Source of the DNA: JALOLG01 sp963722415
GTDB lineage: Bacteria; Actinomycetota; Acidimicrobiia; Acidimicrobiales; Ilumatobacteraceae
Reading direction: 5' to 3'
Length of the DNA stretch: 64,000 nt
NCBI GenBank assembly: GCA_963722415.1
Contig: CAVRNI010000041.1
Span: 1-64,000, forward strand
Of the stretch, positions 47,159 through 57,418 are shown piece by piece. Below the pieces are notes generated by a model. The model did not search any database. It was not told the origin of the DNA and saw nothing but the letters and a program-made list of their open reading frames with translations. The first letter of the stretch is position 1, and each line of letters begins with the position of its first letter. Position numbers and translations under genes: made by a program.

Positions 47159-50100
47159 TCACAGCACACTTGGGGTCCTTGCAGCAAGCCCCCACCCCTG
47201 AACTACATTGAAGGTGGCGGGGGCGGTGCGCACGTCGTCGTGTCGAAATGCGGTCAGATCTGATGACGGCGCGCTGATCGCCGTCGCTTCGATCCGGTTG
47301 GTGGCGCCGAGCTTGCGGAGGATGTTCGAGACGTGGACGCTCGCCGTCTTCCGGCTGACGAACAGCTGCGCGCCGATCTCGCCGTTCGACCGGCCTTCGA
47401 TCACCAGCCGCAGCACCTCGAACTCGCGAATCGTGAGGCCGAACGGCAGCGAATCGGAGGGTTCGGGCGCCGTGACGTGGGATCGATCCTCCAGCCGCAA
47501 GCGGGCCCGGGTGGCGAGATCGAGCACATCGTGGCAGAGAGGTTCGGCTCGAAGTCGCTCGGCTGTCCGCAATGCGACGCCGAGCAACTCTGTCGCGACA
47601 GCTCGCTCCTCGGCCGCGCGACCGCCGCCGACCGTCAGCGCGGCATCGGCCTGGCGATAGCGGGCCTGCGCCGCGAAGTAGGGGGATCCGAGCTCGTCCC
47701 ACGCGGCCGCCTGGCGCGACCACGTCTCGGGAGCGCGATCGCCGCGTGCTGCACCAAGCTCGGCGCGGGCCTGCTCGAGCCACACATCCAGCACGACAGG
47801 GACACGTTGAAAATCGCCGTCGGCCAGTCGACGGACGTGATCGATCCAGCCTTCGACGGAGTCGGCGACGGAACGGTGGTCGACCGAGGTCGGCGGCGGC
47901 ACGAGATGCTTGGCGGCGATTGCCGCCAGGCGCGCCGCCCACAATGCTTCGCTGGCAGGGAGCACCTCGAACCACGAGTCGACGAGGTCGCGCGTCACGG
48001 GTGGAACCGCTCCCACTGCGGCGAGCTCGATCAGGCCACCGCCGAGCTGGCCGAGGTCGCCCGCGTAGTAACCGGACGAGCGCAGCTCGAACCCGCGCTG
48101 ATACAGCGGCGCCGCACTGTCGTACTCACCCCGATGGATCTCGATCTGCCCCCAACCGACGAGCGCCGATGCCCATTGGTGCACGCTGTCGCCGCCATTC
48201 CGACGAACGATGTCCTCGACGATCGTCTGAGCCTCGTCCCACCGACCCAACGGCTCCAGCGCCTCCAATCCGTTGCCCTGCAGCAGCATCCCGTGCAACG
48301 CCAGCAACCCGTAGCGTTCGGCAGTGCTCACGCCATCGATGCCGAGTTGAGCCGCCTCTTCGAATCGGCCCATGAAGACGAGCGTGTTGGAAAGGTTGAC
48401 CATGATCTTGGTGGCGACCTCGCCCGCGTCGGCGTCGGTCGCGAGCGCCAGCGCCGCGTAGATCTCGGCGAGCGCCGTCTCGTCCCCGAACACCGCGCGG
48501 TCGTAGCCGAGCGTCGACCGAGCGTCGGCCTCGACGCCCGGATCGCCGAGTGCTCGGGCGGTGTCCGCCGCCCGTTGGAGCAAGACCGCGGCCTCCTCGT
48601 TCTCGCCCCGCAGGCGGAGCCGGTTGGCGCGGCGGATCTCCATCCGGGCACGCTCGACACTCGGCGGCTCGGGAGGGAGCACCTGCAAAGCACGGTCGAT
48701 GACTTCGTCGAGGCCGGGTGCGCTGGCGTTCCACGTGTACTGGGCGAGCTCGAACAGCGTCGCGCCTTGGACGATCGGATCTTCGTTCGCCGCCGCGTCG
48801 GCCGCGATGCGACCGAGCTCGACGGCGCTGTCGAAGTCACACGACAGATCCGCGGCACGTGCGGCGCGACGGAGCAGCTCGAGATGCGAACACGACGCCA
48901 GCTCCGCCGGTCGGTCGACGCGGTGCCAGATGTCGAGGGCGCGCGCGTAGCTCTCGCTCGCCTCCGCCATCGCGCCGATCGCCTCAGCGGCGGATGCCGC
49001 CGACATCGATGCCCGCAGCGCCTCCCCGAGCTGGGCGCCGGCGGAGTGCAGGCGGGCGATCTCGCCCAGTCGCCGCGGCTGGTGACGCTCCAAGGCCGCC
49101 GCGGCGCGGGCGAACAGCGCTGTGCGCTCGCCCGGGAGAAGCTCGTCGAGGAACACCTCGCGGACGAGGTCGTGACGGAAACGAAAGCCCTCGGGGTCGT
49201 CGACGAGGAAGCGTTCGCGGCAGAGCTCGTCGATTCCCGCTTGGTGGTTCGCCGGGGCGAGCTCGGTCGTCGCTCGGAGGACGAGCGGGTCGACCGGTGC
49301 GGCAAGGGTGGACGCCGCCTGGACGCAGCGGATGGCGTCGGCTCCGAGGGCCTGGCTGCGTGCGAGCACCACATAGCGGACGCCCTCGGGGAGCCGGTCG
49401 CCGGCGAGACCGGCGGCCAGGATCTCCTCGACGTAGAACGGGTTGCCACCGGAACGCCGTGACAGATCCCGACCGGTCGGCTCGCTGGGTTGCTCACCGA
49501 GGATCGCCGTGGCCAGTTCGCTGATGACGCTGTCGGGCAGCGGTGCGAGATCGATCCGCTCGCACCGCACGGTGCGTTCGACCTCGGCCAGGAACTGGAG
49601 CAACGGGTGCCGTCGGTGCAGCTCGTCGCTGCGATAGGTGCCGATCATCAAGTACGTCGTCGAGCCCCCGTGCCCGGAGCAGCGAGATCAGCAGCGCCCG
49701 CGTCGTCTGATCGGCCCAGTGCAGGTCCTCGATGGCGACGACGACCGGCTGCCGGGCCGAAACGTCGCGCAGCAGCGCCTGGAACAGACCGTCGAGGCGC
49801 GCCGGCCACCGGGACAGTGCTGTGGGCTCCGCGTCGCGGCTGACGTCGACGAGCGGTGTCAACTCCGGATGGATCGCGACTCCGAGCTCGGCCGCGACGG
49901 GTACGAGCTCGGCGACGATCTCGGAGATCGCGCTCAAGGGCCGGATCTCACCCCCGTGCTCGAGGCATCGCCCGCACACCGCGTGCACCCCACGCGCACG
50001 AGCGTTGTGGAGCAGTTCGTCGAGGAGACGGCTCTTGCCGATCCCGGCCTCGCCCGCCACGAGCAGCAGCGGAACACGATGCGCCGGGTCGCGCGCCAGC

Positions 50101-50192
50101 AACGAGTCGATGGCCAGTCGCCCCGACCTGACCTCCCCGTCACGACCGACGATCCGGTCGCTCGAGAGCCGCCTGTTCATCGCTTCCATCAT
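47159..50192 (-). CDS. LAL-type LuxR regulator (ATPase plus C-terminal HTH), frameshifted
   Basis: From ATG 50192 the protein reads MMEAMNRRLSSDRIVGRDGE, Walker A LLLVAGEAGIGKSRLLDEL and Walker B PVVVAIEDLHWAD. A one-base shift near 49655 leads to LMIGTYRSDELHRRHPLLQFL, GGNPFYVEEILAAG and a very long TPR-like region. The C-terminal helix-turn-helix is LTIREFEVLRLVIEGRSNGEIGAQLFVSRKTASVHVSNILRKLGATNR. Total about 1010 residues. It is divergent from the methyltransferase remnant and second OsmC-flavoprotein pair, mirroring the arrangement at 16-23 kb. The palindromes at 50242-50286 lie 50 bases upstream of its start. Its tail runs into the RAE of rph. Confidence 0.82.
47172..47192 (-). promoter_or_regulatory. 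Rifamycin-associated element (RAE) upstream of rph
   Basis: On the minus strand GGGGCTTGC and GCAAGGACCCC are separated by a single T: an imperfect 21-nt inverted repeat 61 bases before the rph start. It differs from the RAE I recall upstream of actinomycete rph and other rifamycin-inactivation genes mainly at the central base and one extra A. RAEs mark rifamycin-induced genes. It lies inside the 3' end of the preceding LAL regulator gene, read on the same strand. Confidence 0.8.
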
Positions 50193-50241
50193 CGCATTCG
50201 AATCGTCATCGATCGGCCGGATCAGCTCATCGGGACGGCTA

Positions 50242-50286
50242 CCTCAGATCGGACCTGAGGTGCCTCAGATGCACATCTGAGGCACC
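50242..50286. promoter_or_regulatory. Tandem CCTCAG dyads, including a perfect 13+2+13 palindrome
   Basis: CCTCAG (50242) pairs with CTGAGG (50255). Directly next to it a 28-base palindrome spans 50259-50286: GGTGCCTCAGATG, CA, CATCTGAGGCACC. Four CCTCAG/CTGAGG half-sites in 45 bases between divergent genes look like an operator array. The long perfect stem could also form an RNA hairpin in the leader of the LAL gene. Confidence 0.6.
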
Positions 50287-50387
50287 GAGCACCGAACGAT
50301 CGGGCACCAACCCAATGACCGTCGGGGTCGTTCGCCTGCAACATCGCCGGTATGGCCCGCGACCACGACGACTCGGAGTACGGCCCC

Positions 50388-50545
50388 ACCGGCGACCTGC
50401 GCATCGCCGCCGCGGTCTCCCCCGGCGGGCGGGTGGTGGCCACGGACCTCTCGCCGAGCATGGGGTCGGCGACCGAGGTCCGTGCCACCACCGCCGGGGC
50501 CGACAACGTCGAGGTCGCCTGTTGCGACGCTCGCCTACGGACGGT
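50388..50545 (+). pseudogene. Class I methyltransferase remnant
   Basis: The translation GDLRIAAAVSPGGRVVATDL, SPSM, then AGADNVEVACCDA is unmistakably the motif I-II region of UbiE-like SAM methyltransferases (GDL..AA......G.VV.TDLSP.M .. A.NV....D). Only about 50 residues remain, without the start of motif I or the catalytic half. It is a decayed fragment lying between the palindromes and the OsmC gene. Confidence 0.5.
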
Positions 50546-50601
50546 TCGACGCCGAACCCCGCGACTGCTCGAAACCCAGACACCCACCAAGGAGAAGAAC
50601 C

Positions 50602-51162
50602 ATGACCATCACCCACAAGCCCGTCGACAACGGCGTCAACACCGAAGCCCTGATCGGCGCCCGCAACGCCCTCACCGAGCAGCCCGCCGCGGCTGACTTC
50701 ACCTGGCGGGCAACATGCTCGTGGGTGCACGGAACCCACAGCACGTCGACCGTCGAGGGATTCGCCGGCCTCGGCCAGGAGATGAACCATCGCACCAAGT
50801 ACCGGTTCGAGGTCGACCACCCGGAGTGCTTTGCATCACAGGATCTCGGCGCCACTCCGGTCGAGTACGTCCTCGTCGGACTGGCCGGCTGCCTGACGGC
50901 CGGCGTGGCGGCCGTCGCCCAGCATCGCAACGTTCAGCTGCGATCGGTCACGGCGACGATCGAGGGGCACATGAACGTGCTGGGCATCCTCGGCGCCGAC
51001 CCCGAAGTGCGCAACGGATTCGACGGCGTTCGCGTCCGCTTCGACATCGACGCCGACGCGTCGCGTGCCGACATCGAGGCGATTGTGGCGCAGTCGCAGA
51101 AGCGGTCGGCGGTATTCGACATCGTCACCAATCCGACCGACGTCGTCGTCGAAGTCGCCTGA
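50602..51162 (+). CDS. OsmC-family protein, module copy 2
   Basis: The 186-residue protein starts ATG behind AAGGAGAAG. It shares with copy 1 (21062-21625) the opening DNGVNTEALIGARNALTE, the segment CSWVHGTH, the core ATPVEYVLVGLAGCLTAGVAAVA and the ending ADIEAIVAQSQKRSAVFDIV. Cysteines are at CSW, PECFAS and AGCL; the PEC cysteine is absent in copy 1. A redox-active Cys pair is therefore more likely here. It is followed after 32 bases by the second flavoprotein. Confidence 0.88.
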   Translation: MTITHKPVDNGVNTEALIGARNALTEQPAAADFTWRATCSWVHGTHSTSTVEGFAGLGQEMNHRTKYRFEVDHPECFASQDLGATPVEYVLVGLAGCLTAGVAAVAQHRNVQLRSVTATIEGHMNVLGILGADPEVRNGFDGVRVRFDIDADASRADIEAIVAQSQKRSAVFDIVTNPTDVVVEVA

Positions 51163-51194
51163 CCGGCGACGCCATCGATCCTGCCGGTCCGGAC

Positions 51195-52478
51195 GTGCGC
51201 ACCACCGCTGTCGTGATCGGCGCGGGCCACAGCGGGCTCGCCATCAGTCGTCGCCTCACCGAGCGCTCGATCGACCACGTCGTGATCGAGCGTGGTGAGG
51301 TGGCGAACTCCTGGCGCACCGAGCGGTGGGACTCGCTGCGACTGCTCACGCCCAACTGGCTCACGAACCTTCCCGGCCTGCCGTACGGAGGCGATCAGCC
51401 GGACGGCTATATGACGGCCGCCGATCTGGCGACCCACATCGGCGGCTATGCGGCGACGATCGATGCTCCGGTGCACACCCGGACCAACGTCATTCGGGTG
51501 CGCGCCGGATCGTGCGGCTATGACGTCGTGACCGATCGTGGACGCTGGCAGTGCGCGGCGTTGGTGATCGCCAGCGGACCCTGCAACTCGGCGCGGCTGC
51601 CGGCAGCGGCGGCGTCCGTACCGCCGACGATCGCCGTTCGCACCGCGATGGAGTACCGGTCACCGGCCGCCTTGGACAAAGGCGGCGTGCTCGTGGTGGG
51701 CGCCTCGGCCACGGGCGTCCAGTTGGCAGAGGAGATCCACCACTCGGGTCGGCCCGTGACGCTCGCTGTCGGTGAGCACGTCCGTATGCCACGCACGTAC
51801 CGGGGGCGCGACATCTTCTGGTGGACCGACGCCACAGCCACCCTCGACGAGCGGTACGACGAGCTCGACGACCTCGTCCGGGCACGACGTCTGCCCTCAC
51901 CCCAGTTGGTCGGCTCGGCGGATCGTCGATCGATCGACATCAACTACCTCGCCCGCGAGGGCATCACGATCGTCGGCCGTCTGGGACGCATCACCAACGG
52001 CGTGGCGCAGTTCTCCGGGTCCCTGACGAACACGTGCGCACTCGCCGACCTCAAGATGAACCGCCTGCTCGACCGGCTCGATACGTGGGCGCAGCGCACC
52101 GACGCCGACGTCGACCCGCCCGAACGGTTCCGGCCCACCCAGGTGTTACGACCCCCGCTCGAGGTGGACCTGCGGCGAGCCGGCATCTCGACCGTGCTGT
52201 TCGCAACCGGATTCCAGCCGGACTACCCGTGGCTCGACCTTCCCGTGCTCGACCGGCGCGGCCGCATCGTCCACGACGGCGGCGTGATCACCGGAGCTCC
52301 GGGCTGTTACGTCGTGGGCCTCAACATCCTTCGTCGCCGACGCTCCAGCTACATCAGCGGCGCCGAGCGCGACAGCGCCGACATCGCCGGCGCGCTGCAC
52401 CACCATCTCGACATCGCCGCCCGCACCGTTGCCCGGCCGAACCGCTCCGGTCGATCACAGACCGTTCTGGGTGGCTGA
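51195..52478 (+). CDS. FAD-dependent monooxygenase-like flavoprotein, module copy 2
   Basis: Starting at GTG 51195, the 427-residue protein has TTAVVIGAGHSGLAISRRL (FAD), EVANSWRTERWDSLRLLTPNW, the second nucleotide site GVLVVGASATGVQLAEE, TYRGRDIFWWTD and TVLFATGFQPDYPWLD. It is co-linear with copy 1 at 21660-22892 with the same motifs throughout. The C-terminus is longer by about 15 residues. It likely works with the adjacent OsmC protein; substrate unknown. Confidence 0.88.
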   Translation: MRTTAVVIGAGHSGLAISRRLTERSIDHVVIERGEVANSWRTERWDSLRLLTPNWLTNLPGLPYGGDQPDGYMTAADLATHIGGYAATIDAPVHTRTNVIRVRAGSCGYDVVTDRGRWQCAALVIASGPCNSARLPAAAASVPPTIAVRTAMEYRSPAALDKGGVLVVGASATGVQLAEEIHHSGRPVTLAVGEHVRMPRTYRGRDIFWWTDATATLDERYDELDDLVRARRLPSPQLVGSADRRSIDINYLAREGITIVGRLGRITNGVAQFSGSLTNTCALADLKMNRLLDRLDTWAQRTDADVDPPERFRPTQVLRPPLEVDLRRAGISTVLFATGFQPDYPWLDLPVLDRRGRIVHDGGVITGAPGCYVVGLNILRRRRSSYISGAERDSADIAGALHHHLDIAARTVARPNRSGRSQTVLGG

Positions 52479-52546
52479 ACGTTGCGGCACCCGCAAGGAA
52501 TGCCCATCCAGAACGCTTGCGGCTCGCAGGGAACGATACTGATGGG

Positions 52547-55144
52547 GTGGTACGGACGGCCGGGACGTTCCCGTCGGGACTGGTGACCTTCGTGTTCACG
52601 GACATCGAGGCGTCGACGCAGTTGCTCAGGCGGATCGGTGACCGGTATCCCCCGCTGCTGCAGCGTCATCAGGAGATCCTCCGCGCGGCGTGGACGGCGT
52701 GGGATGGGTGCGAGGTGAAGACCGACGGAGACTCGTTCTTCGTCGCGTTCTCGGTTGCGACGGCCGCCATCGAAGCGTGCGCGCAGGCGCAGCGTGATCT
52801 CACCTTCGAATCGTGGCCGACCGACGCGGTGATCCGTGTGCGGATGGGGGTGCACACGGGCCTCGCCTCGCCGCACGGGGATGACTACATCGCGCTCGCC
52901 GTGCACCAGGCGGCGCGAGTGGTGGACGCCGGGCACGGCGGCCAGATCGTGGTCTCCGCCGAGACGGCCGAACAGGTGAGCGATGCGAGCCGTCAGACGC
53001 TCGCGACGCTCGGTCGCTATCGGGTCCGTGACTTCGACGACCCCGTCGAGTTGTTCCAAGTCGCCGCGCCGGACCTCCCGGCTGAGTTCCCGCCGCTCCG
53101 GGTCCTCCCAGCCGACCGACACAACCTCGTCGGGGCGCCGACCACGATCGTCGGGCGCGACGATGATCTCCGCGCGCTGACCGACCTCGTCGCAGCATCC
53201 CGGCTCGTGAGCGTCGTTGGACCGGGCGGTCTCGGCAAGACGCGTCTGGTCACCGAGCACGGGATCCGTTGCGCCAGCGACTGGGACCACGGCGTCTGGT
53301 TCGTCGACCTCGCACCGCTCAGCGACCCTGCGCTCGTCGCCCGGACCGTCGCCGACGCGGTGGCCGCTCCGAAGCAGGCCGAGCGGGACGCACTGGCGAC
53401 GGTGCTGGAGTATCTCCGGGATCGCCGCGCCTTGGTGATCATGGACAACTGCGAGCACCTCACTGTCGGAGTCGCCCGACTCGTCGACGAGCTGTTGCGC
53501 GCCTGTCCTGGCGTGCAGGTCGTGGCAACCAGCCGTGAACCGCTCGGCCTCCGAAGTGAGCGGATCTGGCGGCTGTCGCCGCTCGCCTCGGACGATGCCG
53601 CCGTGCAGCTGTTCTGCGACCGAGCGGGCCTCACGCACGCGCCCGACGACGCGCTGCGATCGACAGTGGTCGAGCTCTGCCGGCTCCTCGACCGCCTCCC
53701 ACTCGCGATCGAGCTGGCGGCGGCCCGCTGCGACGTCCTCGCCCCCGCGGAGATCCTCGCTCGGTTGGGCCCACAGCCGACGCTCCTTCGAAGCGGCGAT
53801 CCCACCATCAGCGCCCGCCAGCGCAGCCTCGACGACACGATCTCGTGGAGCTACGAGCTCCTCAGCACGGGCGAACAACTCGCCTTCCGCCGAGTCGGCG
53901 TGTTCGCCGCCGATTTCGGTCTCGAAGCATCAACCGCCGCCGTCGCCGACGACGACATCGACCCCTACGACGTCCCCGAGCTCGTGTGGTCGCTCGTGTC
54001 GAAGTCATTGGTGGCGAGCGAGCCGGCGGCGGGATCGACTCGCTACCGGATGCTCAACACCGTCCGTGCAGTCGCCCAGCGACGTCTGGCCCGATCAGGC
54101 GAACTTGCCTCGGTCGCGGTCCGACTCGGGCGGTTCTATGTCGGACTCGTACGGACCACAGCTGGAAAAGGCCGACGCCCAACTCCTCACCGAACGAGCT
54201 CGAGAGATCGACAACATCCGCGCCCTCATCCCGACGGTCGCCCCGCACGACGAGGAGTTGGCGCAGCACCTCGCGTGCACGGTCGTTGTCAGCCACCGTC
54301 GTGCCTCACACCGTACGGGCGGCGACGAAGGACTTCGGCTGCTCGATCAGCTGACCGCCCGCACGCCTACCAGGGTGGCCCTGCTCGTCGAAGTCATCGT
54401 GCTGACCGTTGACCAAGGCCTCATCGATGTCGCCGCCGATCTGCTGGACGAAGCCGAGCTCCTTGCCGCGGAGGTCGGCAGTCCAACACTGGGTCGACGG
54501 TCGGATCGACCAGTTCGCGGCGTCATCGCGGCTCTTCGAGGCGACTTGGAGGGCGCTCGTTCCATCGCCCGCGCCGCCCTCGCTCGCACATCGAGCCCGG
54601 CCGCCCGGTCCCACCTGCTCAACGTGCTGTGCATCGCGGCCTGCGAGGGGAGCGGGTACGACGAAGCACGCGAGGCGGCACTGGGATCACTCGAGATCGC
54701 CACGCGGACTCGGCAACATCGAGAGCCTGCGCCGTGGACCTCGGGAACCTCGCCGAGATCGAGCTGCTCGCCGGAAACCCGCAGGCCGCCGCTCGACGCC
54801 AGTCGGAGTGCCTCACCATCGCGCTCGAGCTCGGCTCACTCCGCGAGGTCATCTCGTCCTGGGTCATCGCCGCCCGACTCGCCGCCATGAGCGGTGACTG
54901 GGAGACCGCGACACGCCTGCAGAGCGCCTCCGATACCACCATGGAGCGGATCGGGCTGTCGTTGTATCCGATGGACCGCGCGCTGTGCGACGAGCTCCTC
55001 GCCGAGGCGCCAACGCACACCGGGTCATCACAGTTCGAGACCCAGCGCGAGATCGGCCGGACGCTCGCCGTCACCGACGCCACCGACGAAGCTCAGCGCG
55101 TCCTCACGACCGTCGCCGGCGCAGGCCCACTCTCCGAGGCCTGA
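52547..55144 (+). CDS. Class III nucleotidyl cyclase-domain protein with AAA/NB-ARC ATPase and TPR region, frameshifted
   Basis: From GTG 52547 the N-terminal 170 residues are a class III cyclase domain: GLVTFVFTDIEASTQLL (metal Asp), EVKTDGDSFFVAFS (second metal Asp) and RMGVHTGLA. Next come the ATPase motifs VSVVGPGGLGKTRLV (Walker A) and RALVIMDNCEHL (Walker B), with VVATSREPLGLRSE. Shifts near 54160 and 54710 lead on through a TPR-like region to SLREVISSWVIAARLAAMSGD and the stop at 55144. Adenylate cyclase-like proteins of this layout are common actinobacterial regulators. Cyclase activity is unproven. It overlaps the convergent MFS gene by 52 bases. Confidence 0.8.
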
Positions 55145-56379
55145 TCACCGCGTCGGCGCTGGCGCCGATCAGCGCGGAACAACACGGCCATCATCACGGC
55201 CAACACGATCGCCATCGCAGTGAGCGCTCCCGGGAAACCGACGTCGGAGTCACCGAACGCACCGATGACCAACGGTCCCACCGCTCCCCCGATCCCGACC
55301 GCCGAGAACCACAACCCGTACGCGAGACCGGCATTCGCCGCCGTGACCTGCTCGGCCTCCATGAGCACGAGGATCACCAGCGAGCTCAGCGTCGACCGGA
55401 GCCCGAGGACGAGCGCCGCCGCCACGTCGGTGCCCGGCGGCCCGACCGCCATGAGGACCATCGCCACGCCGAGCGCGACCATCACGCCGTACAACAGCTT
55501 CGAGCGTCGCTCGGGACTGGCGAGACCGGGGATGACGAGCCGGGCGAAGATCCCGACGGCCAGCGACCCGGCGGCCCAATTCGACGCCGCGCCGGCGGAG
55601 ATCCCGCTGTGCTCCTCGAGGATGTTCGGCAGCCACGCCGCCAGCCCCTGGGTGATGAAGAACGTGCCGATCCCGAGCAACATGGCGAGGCGCACACCGG
55701 GGCTCGCGAACAACGCCCGGGCCGCTGCGGTGCCTCGGAGCGGCACGGTCTCGAGTACATCGGTACCGACCGGCTCGCTCGGTGCCCGGCCGCTCACCAG
55801 CATCCAGACCAACGCGGCGACAAGGTTGAGCGCGGCCTCGAACACGAGCACCGACCGCCAGTCGCCGAACACCGGCAGCAGCACAGAGTTCGTCAGGAGG
55901 AGTGCGAACACACCCCCGAGTGCCGGCGCCGTCGTGTAGAGACCGACGGCGAGCGGGCGTTCGCGTGGGCTCGTGAACCACACGGCGACCAGCTTCGGCG
56001 CCGACAACGAGACGAGCGGCCCTCCGATCCCGATGATCCCGATCGCCAGCCACAGTGTCGCGACGTCCCGCGCCGCCGACTGCACCGCCGCCGACGTCGC
56101 GACCAGCAACGACCCGGCGGCCAGCGACCGGCGCAGCCCGATCCGGTCGATGATCCGGCCCGCGGGCGGGGCGGTGACGATGTACAGCAGCGCCCACGCG
56201 CCGAGCGCGAACCCGAGCGTGCTCCGGCTGACGTCGAGCTCCGTTCGCACCTGCGTCACCATCGGCGGGATCGCCAGCAGGACGATCCCGAACGCGACGT
56301 AGACGCCGCACATCGCGCCGAACATCGCCCAGCGGTACGGGGGTCGCTCCGGGTCGGCGCCCGCCAGGCAGCCGCTCAC
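55093..56379 (-). CDS. Major facilitator superfamily transporter
   Basis: The 428-residue protein has twelve hydrophobic segments, with the MFS loop motif RIIDRIGLRRSLAAGSLLV after helix 2 and a repeat (SPERRSKLLYGVMVALGVAMVLMA) in the second half. WFTSPRERPLAVGL follows helix 4. The closest shape is the CynX/NimT or oxalate/formate-like group; no substrate can be named. It lies 10 bases downstream of the FadR-like gene on the same strand, suggesting one operon. Confidence 0.88.
   Translation of the reverse strand: MSGCLAGADPERPPYRWAMFGAMCGVYVAFGIVLLAIPPMVTQVRTELDVSRSTLGFALGAWALLYIVTAPPAGRIIDRIGLRRSLAAGSLLVATSAAVQSAARDVATLWLAIGIIGIGGPLVSLSAPKLVAVWFTSPRERPLAVGLYTTAPALGGVFALLLTNSVLLPVFGDWRSVLVFEAALNLVAALVWMLVSGRAPSEPVGTDVLETVPLRGTAAARALFASPGVRLAMLLGIGTFFITQGLAAWLPNILEEHSGISAGAASNWAAGSLAVGIFARLVIPGLASPERRSKLLYGVMVALGVAMVLMAVGPPGTDVAAALVLGLRSTLSSLVILVLMEAEQVTAANAGLAYGLWFSAVGIGGAVGPLVIGAFGDSDVGFPGALTAMAIVLAVMMAVLFRADRRQRRRGDQASESGPAPATVVRTR
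55153..55168 (+). terminator. Hairpin after the cyclase-ATPase gene
   Basis: TCGGCGC and GCGCCGA form a stem with a minimal TG loop (in practice 6 bp with 4 bases) starting 8 bases after the stop. No T-run. Confidence 0.35.
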
Positions 56380-56389
56380 CCCACAACCC

Positions 56390-57211
56390 TCACTGGCGGG
56401 ATCGAGCAGCGTTCGATTCGTGTGTCGACCGAAGCGCGAGATGCGAAACGGGCGACGTCGTCGTGGGGGTCATGGCCGGGCCCCGGTCATCTCCCGCCGC
56501 GCGAACAGGCGCCGCGTCATCGGGCTGCGCCGGGGGTGCGTTGCGGAGGTGCTCGATCCAGCGCCGGCGCTCGTCGACCTGCACGGTGGCGATCGACTTC
56601 GCCATGTCGCTGTCGCGCCGCTCGAGCGCGTCGAGCAGCATTCGCTGGTGTGCGAGCGCGACGTCGCGCATCGCGGGATCGGAGCTGAGCCACGCCCGGC
56701 GGGCGTTCTCGCCGCGGAGCTGGAGGGCGCGAAGGATCGAGCTGAGCGTCTCGTTGCCCGTCGCATCGCCGACCAACGCCTGGAACCGGCGATGGAGTCC
56801 TGCGATCTCGTCGGGGTCAGTGGCCACCTCGAGCTGATCGATCACGGCGTGCATCTCGGCCACCTGCTCCCGAGTCACGCGTTGTGCGGCGAGGGCGGCT
56901 GCCGGCGGAAGCAGGAGCCGGCGTACCTCGAGCACCTCCTCGAGATCCTGCGGCTGGAGCAGTTCGACCGCGAACGCCAGGCCCGACAGCAACTCGCTGG
57001 GAGCGAGGCTCGTCACGTACGTGCCGTCACCCCGGCGGACGTCGAGCACCTTGATCTGGGACAGGGCCCGCACCGCCTCGCGCAGCGACCCGCGCGACAC
57101 GCCGAGTTGGTCAGCCAACTCGTGCTCGGGCGGCAGCCGATCCCCGGGACTCAGCTCGCCCGAGCTGATCATCGCCCGAATGCTGTCGATCACGCCCGAC
57201 GTGACGCCCAC
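56390..57211 (-). CDS. FadR/GntR-family transcriptional regulator
   Basis: From GTG 57211 (VGVTSGVIDSIRAM) the 273-residue protein has a GntR winged helix: GELSPGDRLPPEHELADQLGVSRGSLREAVRALSQIKVLDVRRGDGTYV. An all-helical FCD-type effector domain follows with DLEEVLEVRRLLLPPAAALAA, LHRRFQALVGDATGNETLSSIL and ALAHQRMLLDAL. FadR-type proteins sense organic acids or acyl-CoA. It is divergent from the carboxylase operon (208 bases apart) and upstream of the MFS gene, so it probably controls both. Confidence 0.88.
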   Translation of the reverse strand: MGVTSGVIDSIRAMISSGELSPGDRLPPEHELADQLGVSRGSLREAVRALSQIKVLDVRRGDGTYVTSLAPSELLSGLAFAVELLQPQDLEEVLEVRRLLLPPAAALAAQRVTREQVAEMHAVIDQLEVATDPDEIAGLHRRFQALVGDATGNETLSSILRALQLRGENARRAWLSSDPAMRDVALAHQRMLLDALERRDSDMAKSIATVQVDERRRWIEHLRNAPPAQPDDAAPVRAAGDDRGPAMTPTTTSPVSHLALRSTHESNAARSRQ

Positions 57212-57418
57212 TCCAAACCTCCAATGTTCCAGCCGCCGCCGTCCCGATTCCGGACGTACCAGTCGTCCGCTCGGAACCGAGCGTAACCCACGCTTCGTCG
57301 TACGCCGTACGGCGCCACGGTCGGACGCGAGCAGGCAGCCGTCGGCCATGATGAGCAGCGGGGCGCCCAAACGTAGGATGACTTCAGGCGCCGCAGGGTG
57401 ACAGAGAAGGAACCATTG

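Noticed and set aside
44951..49462. Long plus-strand open frames opposite rph and the LAL regulator
   Set aside because: Antisense shadows; the minus-strand genes hold all conserved motifs.
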